Positions 1 to 8,742 of a DNA stretch of 64,000 bases are shown here, piece by piece. The notes below the pieces were generated by a model, which did not search any database, was not told the DNA's origin, and saw nothing but the letters and a program-made list of their open reading frames with translations. The position numbers and the translations under genes were made by a program. The stretch covers positions 225,708 through 289,707 of the forward strand of contig NZ_JAMQBK010000029.1 in NCBI RefSeq assembly GCF_023701485.1, written 5' to 3'. The stretch comes from Aporhodopirellula aestuarii (GTDB lineage Bacteria > Planctomycetota > Planctomycetia > Pirellulales > Pirellulaceae). Each line of letters begins with the position of its first letter. Within the stretch, counting starts at the first letter, position 1.

Positions 1-354
1 TCGAGCTTTGAAGAGTTCGCCGTGCATGTGCAGCACATTGCGACTGCCCGCCCGCGTGTGCAAATCGTCGATGTTCTGGGTGACGATGAGAAAATCGCCG
101 GCAGACCGAGCGGCGTGTTTTTGCTCGAAATCGGCCAGAGCGACGTGGGCGGCATTGGGCTGGATCTCGGGTGATTGCAGGGCCCGCCGGCGTTCGTTGT
201 AAAACCGGTGGACGAGCTCGGGATTGCGGGCAAATCCCTCCGGGGTTGCCACCTCTTCGACCGCGTGGCCTTCCCAAAGGCCATCGGCGTCGCGAAACGT
301 CGGGATGCCTGATTCGGCGGAAATTCCGGCTCCGGTGAGGATGAGAATATTCAT
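1..354 (-). CDS. cobB: NAD-dependent protein deacylase, sirtuin (Sir2), partial
   Basis: Class III sirtuin that removes acyl groups from protein lysines using NAD+. Only the first 118 residues lie in the window; the gene runs off the left edge. The N-terminus [20 protein letters not shown] is the Rossmann NAD-binding signature starting at residue 1, and [12 protein letters not shown] (92-103) and HMHGE with the catalytic His at 111 follow. FYNERRR (51-57) supplies the Tyr-x-x-Arg pair (Y52, R55) that in this class favours succinyl/malonyl-lysine, so desuccinylase activity is a fair inference. The ATG at 354 gives the usual short N-terminus. It is divergent from the kinase gene at 644. The zinc-binding part, if any, is outside the window. 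Confidence 0.93.
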   Translation of the reverse strand, partial: MNILILTGAGISAESGIPTFRDADGLWEGHAVEEVATPEGFARNPELVHRFYNERRRALQSPEIQPNAAHVALADFEQKHAARSAGDFLIVTQNIDDLHTRAGSRNVLHMHGELFKAR

Positions 355-643
355 GTGGCGGTCAAAGAGCGGTGAACGAGGGGAGGGCAGGCGGCCGGGA
401 AAATCATCGAGGCTGGGCTGGAATCAGGTTCACGGACGCAACCATTCTTGGGGAAAACTCGCGGGCGAGGGTAGGGCGGTCCGCAAAAATCGAGCCTCCC
501 GGCGGGATCGCGACGCGGCCGGATTTCCGGCGGTTCCGTGGGCAGGATCTCTTCCCTTTCGTTCGCGGGGGGAGTTGGGCTATCATGCGTCGGCAAATTC
601 TACCTGATCCGCATTTTCGACTTTTCTACCGTGTGGCTGCCTG

Positions 644-1615
644 ATGTCCAAATCCCGCGATTTCCTCGGTCCCTACCGACTCGCCCGATTGATCCGGGTG
701 GGGTCAACCGCTGAAGTTTGGGAAGCGATCGACGAAACGAGCTCGGACAACAAGCGGTACGCGTTGAAGGTGCTCCGGGCAAGCTGTGCGGAGGACAAAA
801 ATGAGCTGGCGCTGCTCAAGCACGAGTTCAATGTCGGCAAATCATTGTCGAGTCCGCGGATCATCAAAGTTCTTGACCACCAAACGGACAAGGGGCGACC
901 GTTCTTGGTGCTCGAGCTGTTCAGCGAATTGAATATGAAGCAGGCGCTGCGGAAGGGGCCTGATTCGCTTGCCTTTATGCTGGACAAGATTATCGAGCAG
1001 GCCGCCGAGGGCCTCTATTACATGCACACCAAGAATTGGATTCACCGCGATATCAAGCCGGACAACTATCTCGTTGCCCGCGACGGTGAAACCAAATTGA
1101 TCGACTTCACGATCGCTGAGCCGAAACGCACCGGATTGAAGAAGCTGTTCTACAAGGCGAAGACGGTCCAGGGCACTCGAAGCTATATGTCGCCGGAGCA
1201 AATTCGTGGCAAGCTGTGTGACGAACGCAGCGACATCTATTCATTCGGCTGCGTGCTGTTTGAGTTGGTGACGGGCAAGCCGCCGTTCACGGGACAAACA
1301 CCTAACGATTTGTTGTCGAAACACCTCAGCGCGTCGATCCCGAGCCCGATCGTCTACAACGAAAACGTGACGACGGACTTCGCGGGAATCGTCAAGCGAA
1401 TGATGGCGAAGAAGCCGGACGATCGTCCCGAGTCGGTTTGGGAGTTCTTAAAGGAGTTCCGCACGATCGAGATTTGGCGGAAACGGCCACGCGTGCCGGA
1501 GGAAAGTGTGTTCGATGACATTGGTGGCATGATGTCAGCCGAGGACATGATCAAGCGCCCGGACGGCAACTACGAAAAAAGAGACAAAAGCAACGGCAAC
1601 AACGAGGAAGGCTAA
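644..1615 (+). CDS. Soluble Ser/Thr protein kinase with DFT in place of DFG
   Basis: Eukaryote-like (Hanks-type) protein kinase, 323 residues, with no membrane segment or extra sensor domain. Visible motifs are ATP-binding Lys42 (YALKVLR), catalytic HRDIKPDN (134-141), the metal-binding segment IDFT (153-156), SYMSPEQIRG (180-189, APE equivalent) and DIYSFGCVLFEL (197-208). Two oddities: the glycine loop is poor (only G20 before V25) and the DFG glycine is Thr156. The tail after about 285 is charged and probably flexible. The stop codon is 3 bases from the accA start, so the two are very likely cotranscribed. A link to fatty-acid synthesis control is inferred from this spacing only. Confidence 0.92.
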   Translation: MSKSRDFLGPYRLARLIRVGSTAEVWEAIDETSSDNKRYALKVLRASCAEDKNELALLKHEFNVGKSLSSPRIIKVLDHQTDKGRPFLVLELFSELNMKQALRKGPDSLAFMLDKIIEQAAEGLYYMHTKNWIHRDIKPDNYLVARDGETKLIDFTIAEPKRTGLKKLFYKAKTVQGTRSYMSPEQIRGKLCDERSDIYSFGCVLFELVTGKPPFTGQTPNDLLSKHLSASIPSPIVYNENVTTDFAGIVKRMMAKKPDDRPESVWEFLKEFRTIEIWRKRPRVPEESVFDDIGGMMSAEDMIKRPDGNYEKRDKSNGNNEEG

Positions 1616-1618
1616 ACG

Positions 1619-2587
1619 ATGGCGGGCCCAGGATTAGAATTTGAGTACGAGATTGCGGACCTCGAAGAGAAGATCGCATCACTTGAGCGGACGACAGATC
1701 GCAACGCGGAGATCGAGTCAGCGATCCGGTCGCTGCGTCTTGCGCGAGTGACCAAGCTGAAGGAAACTTACGGATCGCTCAATTCATGGCAGACCGTGCA
1801 AGTGGCGCGGCACAAGAATCGACCGTACACGCGAGATTACCTCAACCTTGCATTCGATGAATTCGTTGAACTGCATGGTGACCGGCACTACGGTGATGAC
1901 CGTGCCATGTTGTCTGGCTTCGCAAAACTCGATCGCTTTAAGGTGATGGTGATCGGTCACCAAAAGGGTCGGACGTACAAAGAACGCGCCGCCTGTCACT
2001 TCGGCTGCGCTCATCCCGAGGGATACCGCAAAGCGATGCTGCGGATGAAACTCGCCGAAAAGTACAAACTCCCCGTGATCTGTTTCATCGACACTCCCGG
2101 CGCGTATCCCGGAATCGGTGCCGAAGAACGTGGGCAGGCTCAGGTGATCGCTGAGAGCATGTTTTTGATGAGTCGACTCAAGACTCCAATTATCTGCGTC
2201 GTCATCGGAGAAGGCGGCTCAGGCGGCGCATTGGGCATAGGCGTCGGAGACCGCGTCGCCGTCATGCAGCACGCCTATTACAGCGTCATCAGCCCGGAAG
2301 GCTGTGCGGGCATTTTGTGGAAGAGTCACGAACACGCACCCAAGGCAGCCGCCGCGTTGCGGTTCACGAGCGACCATTTGAAACGTCTCGGCGTCGTCGA
2401 TGATGTGCTCGAAGAACCGCTCGGCGGCGCTCATCGCGATCATCACCAAATGGCGACTCGGATGAAGACTTATTTGTCTCGCCAGCTCGCGACTTTGGAG
2501 GCTCAGTCGATCGAAGAATTGGTCGAGGCACGCTATGAAAAGTTCCGGCGCATCGGAGTGTTTTTGGAAGACGGAGTGGCCGTTTGA
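1619..2587 (+). CDS. accA: Acetyl-CoA carboxylase carboxyltransferase subunit alpha
   Basis: Alpha subunit of the carboxyltransferase that moves the carboxyl group from biotin to acetyl-CoA to form malonyl-CoA, the first step of fatty-acid synthesis; it works with AccD, which is not in this window. At 322 residues it matches the family length. The N-terminal helical region (FEYEIADLEEKIASLE) is typical, and GAYPGIGAEERGQAQVIAE with IGEGGSGGALGIG forms the crotonase-fold oxyanion region. Family assignment is secure. The ATG at 1619 lies just after the kinase stop, which implies one transcript from upstream of 644. Confidence 0.97.
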   Translation: MAGPGLEFEYEIADLEEKIASLERTTDRNAEIESAIRSLRLARVTKLKETYGSLNSWQTVQVARHKNRPYTRDYLNLAFDEFVELHGDRHYGDDRAMLSGFAKLDRFKVMVIGHQKGRTYKERAACHFGCAHPEGYRKAMLRMKLAEKYKLPVICFIDTPGAYPGIGAEERGQAQVIAESMFLMSRLKTPIICVVIGEGGSGGALGIGVGDRVAVMQHAYYSVISPEGCAGILWKSHEHAPKAAAALRFTSDHLKRLGVVDDVLEEPLGGAHRDHHQMATRMKTYLSRQLATLEAQSIEELVEARYEKFRRIGVFLEDGVAV

Positions 2588-2627
2588 TGCGGCCATTTAG
2601 GTCGCCGGTTTTGAGCTGTCCAAAGTG

Positions 2628-2780
2628 CCGACCGCAGCGCGGCTTCAGCACGGCTCAGCGGTCGGTTTGCGGAGGCGTCTCAGCGATGTCCCGCAGGGGA
2701 TCAAGCGGAATTCGACCGCCCTGCAACGTCCGATAATGCCTCTTATGTTGTATTCAATCTGTCTGAAACGATAGTTTCAG
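2628..2780. terminator. Two stem-loops between convergent genes
   Basis: Between the end of accA and the end of the convergent CvpA-like gene there are two inverted repeats: CCGACCGC (2628-2635) with GCGGTCGG (2658-2665), and CTGAAAC/GTTTCAG (2763-2780) with a GATA loop. Neither has a long U tract, so termination is inferred from position. Confidence 0.4.
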
Positions 2781-2874
2781 GCGGATTCAGGTTTCGCCCT
2801 CCTGGTCCTGTATCGTTATCTCGCCTGTGTCTAGGCGCCGCCCTGCCTCGTTGCGAGCGGTCTTTGTGCGGCGT

Positions 2875-3576
2875 TTATCTCTGCCACGGCGCGGGGCCGG
2901 TTGCCTGTTGCCACTGCGGTGGTGGCGTGAAGTTCGGCGTGAAATTGGAGGCCGGATTTTTGTCCGCTGACCAGGCGGGATCGGGCTGCGATTGCCAGGT
3001 CGGAAAGCCGGTTGTCGATCGCGTTTGTTGTGCTTCGCTGAGCCATGGTTGCAGCAGTCCGTCGTTGTTCGTTTTGGATTCGAATTGATCCAAATAAGGC
3101 TGCACGACGGACGCGAGTTCTTCGGGCATGATCGCATCGGATTGATCGAGCAGTTGCGCGATCCAGCGGCCGCTGCGGCTTTCGATGATCGCCGATCGGG
3201 ATCGGTCGCCGAGTAGCGTCATGGCGAACAACGTGATCAGCGTGCAGAAAATCGCGCCTTTGCCGAGCCCAAAAAGCGCGCCGATCTGACGGTCAAATTC
3301 CTTCAGCTTCATCCGATCGATCGTGCCGCTGATCATCCGGAATGCCACCCAAATCACCAAAGACGTCCCGACGTACAAAATCAGCATTGCCAGAAAACGG
3401 TTCCACGGCGGTTCGGCGTGAATGTTCTGGCTGAACGGTTCACGGTAATGGTACGCGACCGCGTAGCTGACAACGATCGAAGCGATCGAAGCGAGTTGCC
3501 AGGCGAATCCTTTGATGGCGCCAAACAGCATCGCGCCGATCAAAACGATCGCCATCAAGATGTCGTAAGTTTGCAC
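2875..3576 (-). CDS. CvpA family membrane protein
   Basis: Member of the CvpA family of small integral membrane proteins (colicin V production type), 233 residues. Four hydrophobic segments fill the first 130 residues or so, beginning with ILMAIVLIGAMLFGAIKGFAWQL, where the G-x-x-K-G-F region after the first helix is the typical family signature. The last 65 residues are a Gln/Pro/Trp-rich, probably disordered tail (WQSQPDPAW, FTPPPQWQQATG), which is not part of the family core. The start is GTG; an in-frame ATG seven codons later is possible. Function in this lineage is not known. It is transcribed divergently from the gene at 3855. Confidence 0.75.
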   Translation of the reverse strand: MQTYDILMAIVLIGAMLFGAIKGFAWQLASIASIVVSYAVAYHYREPFSQNIHAEPPWNRFLAMLILYVGTSLVIWVAFRMISGTIDRMKLKEFDRQIGALFGLGKGAIFCTLITLFAMTLLGDRSRSAIIESRSGRWIAQLLDQSDAIMPEELASVVQPYLDQFESKTNNDGLLQPWLSEAQQTRSTTGFPTWQSQPDPAWSADKNPASNFTPNFTPPPQWQQATGPAPWQR

Positions 3577-3854
3577 AGGACCGGATTTGCCGAAAGGATG
3601 AATCGAGATGGGCAGGCGTTCGAATCGGTCGCTTGTAGCAAAATCAGCGGAGTAGGGCGTAGATCAAAAAAATTTTGACCGCTTCAGCCTTGACGCGGTG
3701 CTTCCGAGGTGGCGTTGCTGGAGGATTTTCTGATATCCCGAAGGGTGATCGATCGGCAATATTTTTTTCGACCGCCCTTCCCTGCTCCGCTCGCACCTCG
3801 CCTCTGCCGTTACGTTTTTCAGTCCCCGTCACCCCTCATTGCATTTCGTCTCCC

Positions 3855-4748
3855 TTGGCTGGCTTCAAGACCCATATCTCGACGAGCACGGTGGTGGGCG
3901 TTGCCTACGGGTATTGGGGCGTGACGTCTCAGGGAATGTCACTCGAGAGCGGACTGTTGGCGGGCGGTTTGTGCAGCGTCGCGGGGATGTTGCCCGATCT
4001 CGATTCGGACTCGGGGGTGCCGTTGCGAGAGACGAGTCTCTTCATGGCCGCGATCGCGCCGATGTTGATGATCGATCGTTTTCGCGACATGGGGCTCTCG
4101 AACGAATCGATGGCGCTCGCCGCGATGTTGGTCTACATCGGGATTCGGTTTGTTGCCGTTGAGTTCTTTCGGCGGTACACCGTGCATCGCGGGATGTGGC
4201 ACAGCATTCCGGCGGCGCTTGTTGCCGGGCTGGGCGCGTATCTGATTATGCCGTGTCCGAGCGAAGCGATTCGCGTTTACAAATCACTCGCGGTGTTACT
4301 CGGTTTTTTAACGCATTTGATTTTGGATGAAATCTGGAGTCTGGATTTCAGCAGTGGTCGGTTTCGCGTCAAAAAGTCCTTCGGTACGGCGTTGAAGTTT
4401 TTCGGGAACGATTGGTGGGCGAACGTCTCGGTATGGGGCAAGCTCGTTTTGCTGTGCTATCTGGCGTGGGGTGACCACGCGATTTTGGATCGGCTTCGGC
4501 AGCGCGTGCGGCTGGAGCGTGAGCGTTATGCGATTCCTGAGCCGACGTGGGGGCCGGAGTCACCGGCATCGCTCTATCCGCAGCAGAGCGAGCCGAATTC
4601 GTTACCGCCCTACCCTGCCCCGTCGCAGCCGACCCCAGGCTACTCTCCCGGCAATTATTGGCAGGCCTTGCCGGCTGATCCACAACGGGTTGCCGTCCCG
4701 CCGCCGCACTCTGCCCTGCCCTGGTCCGGCGATGCTCAGTCGTTCTGA
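3855..4748 (+). CDS. YdjM-type membrane-bound metal-dependent hydrolase
   Basis: Integral membrane protein of the YdjM/LexA-binding putative metal-dependent hydrolase family. Key motifs are GFKTHISTSTVVG at the N-terminus, LPDLDSDSG, HRGMWHSIPAAL and LTHLILDEIWSLDF, which carry the conserved His/Asp set between hydrophobic segments. I chose the TTG at 3855 (LAGFKTH, 297 residues) because the family begins within a few residues of the K-T-H motif; an upstream TTG at 3675 would add 60 residues that look like untranslated sequence. The last 70 residues are Pro/Ser/Gln-rich and partly encoded by CCCTGCC-type repeats. Substrate unknown. Confidence 0.75.
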   Translation: MAGFKTHISTSTVVGVAYGYWGVTSQGMSLESGLLAGGLCSVAGMLPDLDSDSGVPLRETSLFMAAIAPMLMIDRFRDMGLSNESMALAAMLVYIGIRFVAVEFFRRYTVHRGMWHSIPAALVAGLGAYLIMPCPSEAIRVYKSLAVLLGFLTHLILDEIWSLDFSSGRFRVKKSFGTALKFFGNDWWANVSVWGKLVLLCYLAWGDHAILDRLRQRVRLERERYAIPEPTWGPESPASLYPQQSEPNSLPPYPAPSQPTPGYSPGNYWQALPADPQRVAVPPPHSALPWSGDAQSF

Positions 4749-4936
4749 GTTTTCACGATCGATGCCGGTGAAACGCGAGGTCAGCCCGGTTGGGAGTCAG
4801 GTTTCTGCCGCGCTGTCTCGGTATCAAACCTTGCTAGACTCTGGCATCAAAATCCTGCATGCGGCGAATCGTGCGTGCGACGATCAACGCTCTGTTTTAC
4901 TTGTTATCCGAACCATCGCGAACGCGACCTAACGTC

Positions 4937-6022
4937 ATGCGAATCATGTTGTCGACTCCAATCCCGGAGCTCATTGAGCATCTCGAGGCCGACCCGCAAA
5001 TGCAAGTCTCTTGGTTGGCGACGCGGGATCAAGTAGAGCGATATCGAGCAATGGGGGTCGGGGGCCAGAGCTACGAATACACGGTGGGACGAGCAAAGTG
5101 CGATCCGCGATCGGCGATGGAGATGAGGCGAGCGATCCAAGAAGAAAAGCCCGATCTACTTCACGCGTTTTATGGTCGGGCAATGTCTCATTCGGTGTTG
5201 GCAACGTCGGCGATGCGGCAGCGGCCGTTACTGGTTTCGTTTCGGGGAATCACCTCACGCTTGCATCGCTTTGATCCGTCGGATTGGTTGACCTACCTCA
5301 ACCCTCGGTTTGTCGGTCACGCCTGCGAGTCAAACGCGGTCCGAGATGCGATGGTGGCGTCGGGGATCGCTGCAGAGCGTTGTTATGTGACCTATAACCG
5401 AGTCCCTCCGGTGCAGCCAAAGGTAACGAGGGAAGAGCTGTTGTCGCGATTGGGTGTGCCTCCGTCAGCGTTTGTTATCGGTACCGTCGCGACGATGCGA
5501 CCGGTTAAAGGAATTGACGTGCTGTTGAACGCGGCGATCGAATGTTCTGATCTGGACGACGTCCACGTCTTGCTGGTCGGTAGCGTGAAAGACAAGCGGG
5601 TCGAGCAATTGATCCAAAACTCTGAGATGAGTAGCCGAATCCACGCGATCGGCTATCACGCCAACGCGCCAGAATTCTTGCCTGCCATGAATCTGTTCGT
5701 GATGCCTTCTCGCCAGGAAGCGTTATGTCTGGCGTTGTTGGAGGCGATTTCGTGTGGTGTCTGTCCGGTTGTTTCGGATGCGGGTGGACTACCTGAGGTG
5801 GTGCGTCACGAGGTCGATGGATTGGTGTTTCAAAAAGAAGATGTCGCAGGGCTTGCCGCTGCGATTCGTCGGTTGCATCACGACCGCACCCTGATTGAGC
5901 GATTGGCATGTTCAGCAAAGCAACGCAGCGAGGAGTTCTTTTCGGCGGAACGCTGGTGCGAGCGTGTCGAGAAGATGTATCGCAGCGTGTTGGCCAAGCA
6001 CAGACCGGGGGCGCTGGGGTAG
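4937..6022 (+). CDS. Glycosyltransferase, GT4 family
   Basis: Retaining GT-B glycosyltransferase of family 4 (group 1), 361 residues from the ATG at 4937 (MRIMLSTPIPELIEHL); an upstream in-frame ATG at 4859 would add 26 residues before the Rossmann strand and is less likely. The C-terminal nucleotide-sugar domain begins at IGTVATMRPVKGIDVLL and carries the E-x7-E motif in MPSRQEALCLALLEAISCG followed by PVVSDAGGLPEVV. Donor and acceptor cannot be read. It stands alone between the YdjM-like gene and transaldolase, about 8 kb from the exopolysaccharide cluster. Confidence 0.88.
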   Translation: MRIMLSTPIPELIEHLEADPQMQVSWLATRDQVERYRAMGVGGQSYEYTVGRAKCDPRSAMEMRRAIQEEKPDLLHAFYGRAMSHSVLATSAMRQRPLLVSFRGITSRLHRFDPSDWLTYLNPRFVGHACESNAVRDAMVASGIAAERCYVTYNRVPPVQPKVTREELLSRLGVPPSAFVIGTVATMRPVKGIDVLLNAAIECSDLDDVHVLLVGSVKDKRVEQLIQNSEMSSRIHAIGYHANAPEFLPAMNLFVMPSRQEALCLALLEAISCGVCPVVSDAGGLPEVVRHEVDGLVFQKEDVAGLAAAIRRLHHDRTLIERLACSAKQRSEEFFSAERWCERVEKMYRSVLAKHRPGALG

Positions 6023-6349
6023 ACGCAATTGCTTGAGCCCTGAGCGACAACGTTTCACGGCATCGCGGTATTCTTTGTGGCGATTGAGGAACGTGGGAAC
6101 CCGTTTTTGCGAAGCATTCCTGCTGAGCTGCTTGATCGGTGCTGCCTCGGTCGCGAGTTCGTGGCATCTGTCGTTGGTATTGGAACACGGTATGCTTTGA
6201 AAAAGGCGATACCGTCGATGCGTCTCGCCGCTCTGTTGACAATTGGTCAGGGTCCGAGCGGCGGCGGAAGTTGATAAACTTTCCGATGCAATAGAGGCTC
6301 GGGGCCTCGTTCACCCAATTTCACACCTTAAAACGTAAGGCTGACACAC
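6023..6349. other. Intergenic region before transaldolase
   Basis: I see no convincing gene, RNA or repeat in these 327 bases. They should contain the transaldolase promoter; a TTGACA hexamer at 6236-6241 has no well-spaced -10 partner. Confidence 0.5.
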
Positions 6350-7405
6350 ATGTCCACCCCGCTCAAATCACTTATCGACACCGGCACCAAACTGTATCTG
6401 GATTCGGTCGAGCCGGCGGAAGTCGACAAAAATCTCGCGTACGGAGCCGTCGGGGCCACCAGCAACCCTGCGATTATCTCTGGCATCGTGGCTGAGGGCG
6501 GGCTCGATTCCGAGATCGAATCGATGTTGGCCGATGGTAAGACCGACGAAGAGATCGCGTGGGCGCTGACGGACCAGTTGGTGAGCGAAGCGGAGGCGAA
6601 GTTCGCCGACATTCACAAAGCGACCAAGGGGAACGCGGGCTGGGTCAGCTTTGAACTCGATCCGCTTTTGGAAGATCCTTCGCTTGGTTTGAAGGAAGAT
6701 GATGTCGTTGAGAAATACATCGAGCTGGGCAAGAAATGGTCCGCCGGACATACGAACCGGATGATCAAAGTGCCCGCAACACCGGCCGGGCTGAAGGCTC
6801 TCGAGCCACTCGCCGCCGCTGGGGTCACGCTCAACGTGACGTTGATCTTCACCGACGAGCAGTATCGCATTGCCCGCGAAGCGATCTGGCGCGGAGTCAA
6901 TGGGAAGGTTGATCCTGCTCAGTTCAAGTCGGTTTACAGCATTTTCATTTCTCGTATCGATGTTTATACGAGCAAGAACGTGTCGCTTTCGGAAAAAGCA
7001 CAAGGCATGGTCGGGATTGTGAATGCGAAACGCGTTTGGAAAGAAAACCAAGCTTTCTGGGCAGACAAGGGATTGCCGCTACAGCAAGAGTTGATCTTTG
7101 CCAGCACGGGAACGAAGGATCCCAAAGACCCGCCGTGGAAGTACGTCGTCGCGCTTGCCGGAAGCGACATTCAGACCAACCCGCCGGAAACCAACGCAGC
7201 GATCGCGGAGAGCGACGTGACGTTCACGCGAACGGTTGATGACATGCCGTCCGACGAAGTGCTCAGCGAAATCGACGCGGCTGTCGACGTGCAAAAGATG
7301 CACGAGTTCTTGATGGCCGAGGGCGTCGATAAGTTCGTCAAGCCTCAGCGTGCGTTGCTGAAATTGATCGCGGACAAACGGCGCGAGCTTTCTCCCGCCT
7401 CGTAA
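6350..7405 (+). CDS. tal: Transaldolase
   Basis: Enzyme of the non-oxidative pentose phosphate pathway that moves a dihydroxyacetone unit between sugar phosphates. At 351 residues it is of the longer bacterial/actinobacterial type. Family motifs are [11 protein letters not shown] (early strand), [14 protein letters not shown] with the Schiff-base lysine in IKVPAT, and [11 protein letters not shown]. The C-terminal [28 protein letters not shown] is also typical. ATG start with an AAGG-like purine stretch upstream. It is followed by a hairpin and then a convergent gene, so it is probably monocistronic. Confidence 0.92.
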   Translation: MSTPLKSLIDTGTKLYLDSVEPAEVDKNLAYGAVGATSNPAIISGIVAEGGLDSEIESMLADGKTDEEIAWALTDQLVSEAEAKFADIHKATKGNAGWVSFELDPLLEDPSLGLKEDDVVEKYIELGKKWSAGHTNRMIKVPATPAGLKALEPLAAAGVTLNVTLIFTDEQYRIAREAIWRGVNGKVDPAQFKSVYSIFISRIDVYTSKNVSLSEKAQGMVGIVNAKRVWKENQAFWADKGLPLQQELIFASTGTKDPKDPPWKYVVALAGSDIQTNPPETNAAIAESDVTFTRTVDDMPSDEVLSEIDAAVDVQKMHEFLMAEGVDKFVKPQRALLKLIADKRRELSPAS

Positions 7406-7478
7406 TTGAACCTGAGCGTCTGATGACGCCGGCGTATCCGATGGCGCCGGGGTTGTCCGACGGCTCAGACAAAGTTTG

Positions 7479-7506
7479 CCGGCGAACGAGCTTGCTCGCT
7501 CGCCGG
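7479..7506. terminator. Bidirectional stem-loop between convergent genes
   Basis: Thirteen-base arms (7479-7491 and 7494-7506, CCGGCGA...TCGCCGG) pair with a single mismatch position. It lies between the stop codons of transaldolase and the convergent PLP enzyme, so it can serve both. No long U tract. Confidence 0.55.
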
Positions 7507-7512
7507 GGTTGT

Positions 7513-8742
7513 TCACTCGGCCGAGCCGGCTTCAAAAGCTTGCTGCAAGTCGTTCTTGAGATCGTCAACGTGTTCGAGCCCGACGGAAAGTCGGATCAGG
7601 GAATCGGTGATTCCGTGTTTGGCTCGGTCCTCTGCCGCGTAGGAAGCATGGGACATCGTGGCAGGTTGTTCGATCAGCGATTCGACCGCGCCGAGGCTGA
7701 CGGCGAGGTGAAACAGACGCGTGTTTTGGCAAACATTGCGAACCGTTTCCAGCGACCCGTCGAGTTCGAATGTGATCATGGCACCGAATCGTTTCTGGTC
7801 ATCCGCTAAGTTTTCATCGAACAGGCGGCGAGCCATCCGAGATTGGGGATGCGAATCGAGCCCCGGGTAAATGACTGAGCGAACTCGTTCGTGAGTCTCC
7901 AGCCACGTGGCCAGTTTCATCGCGGTCGCGGATTGTTCGCGGATGCGAAGATCAAGGGTTTTGAGCCCTCGGGAAACCAGGAAACAGCTCATCGGATCGA
8001 GCACCGCGCCGGTCGCGTTTTGGATGAAGTAAAGCCGATCGAGTAGGTCTTGGTCGGCAACGGCGAGTGTGCCGCCCAGGCAATCGCTATGTCCGCCTAG
8101 GTACTTCGTCGCCGAGTGCATGACGATGTCGATGCCCCACGACAGTGGCCGCATGAGAGCCGGGGTGCCAAAGGTGTTGTCGACGCCCGTCAGGATTCCG
8201 TGTCGTTTGGCGATGCGGGCGATCGCGGGGAGGTCGGGGATGGTCAGCCTCGGATTGCCGACCGTTTCGCCCCAAATCAATTTGGTGTCGGGCGAGATCG
8301 CCGCTTCGACGGCTTCCAAGTCGGTCATGTCGACAAGTGTGACGCGAATCCCGCTGGCGTCGCAAATCCGATGCAGCAGGCGATAGGCGCCGCCGTAAAT
8401 GTCGGTGCCCGCCACCACGTGATCGCCGGATCGCAGCAGCATCGTTACGGCATGAATGGCTGCCATACCTGAGGAGAACGCCAGTGCCCCGGCGCACTGG
8501 GTGGTGTTTTCGCTCTCAAGTGACGCGAGCGTTGTTTGCAGTGCTGTGCGGGTCGGATTGCCGCTGCGGGAGTAATCATATTCGCCCCACTGCCCTGCCC
8601 CGGGCTGACGAAACGTGCTTGCAAAGTGGATCGGCGGAACGACGGCGCCCGTGGCCGGGTCGACTTCACCACCGACGTGGATCGCTCGTGTGCGGAAACC
8701 GTTCGTCAGTCGATTACCGGTTGCTTCGTGACGGTCGCTCAT
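7513..8742 (-). CDS. Cys/Met metabolism PLP-dependent enzyme (second gene of pair)
   Basis: Fold-type I PLP enzyme of the trans-sulfuration family (cystathionine gamma-synthase/beta- and gamma-lyase, O-acyl-homoserine sulfhydrylase group), 409 residues. Visible motifs: EYDYSRSGNPTR (54-65), FSSGMAAIHAV (89-99), and the PLP-binding Lys213 in HSATKYLGGHSD, with VSLGAVESLIEQPATMSHAS near the end, which is typical of gamma-lyase/gamma-synthase members. Its ATG overlaps the stop of the upstream paralogue by four bases (ATGA), so they are translationally coupled. Which reaction each paralogue performs cannot be decided from motifs; a synthase/lyase pair is the natural reading. Confidence 0.9.
   Translation of the reverse strand: MSDRHEATGNRLTNGFRTRAIHVGGEVDPATGAVVPPIHFASTFRQPGAGQWGEYDYSRSGNPTRTALQTTLASLESENTTQCAGALAFSSGMAAIHAVTMLLRSGDHVVAGTDIYGGAYRLLHRICDASGIRVTLVDMTDLEAVEAAISPDTKLIWGETVGNPRLTIPDLPAIARIAKRHGILTGVDNTFGTPALMRPLSWGIDIVMHSATKYLGGHSDCLGGTLAVADQDLLDRLYFIQNATGAVLDPMSCFLVSRGLKTLDLRIREQSATAMKLATWLETHERVRSVIYPGLDSHPQSRMARRLFDENLADDQKRFGAMITFELDGSLETVRNVCQNTRLFHLAVSLGAVESLIEQPATMSHASYAAEDRAKHGITDSLIRLSVGLEHVDDLKNDLQQAFEAGSAE

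Noticed and set aside
5505..6314. 269-codon minus-strand frame opposite the glycosyltransferase
   Set aside because: Antisense to a clear GT4 gene and no motif found.
6368..7051. 227-codon minus-strand frame opposite transaldolase
   Set aside because: Antisense shadow; transaldolase motifs on the plus strand are complete.
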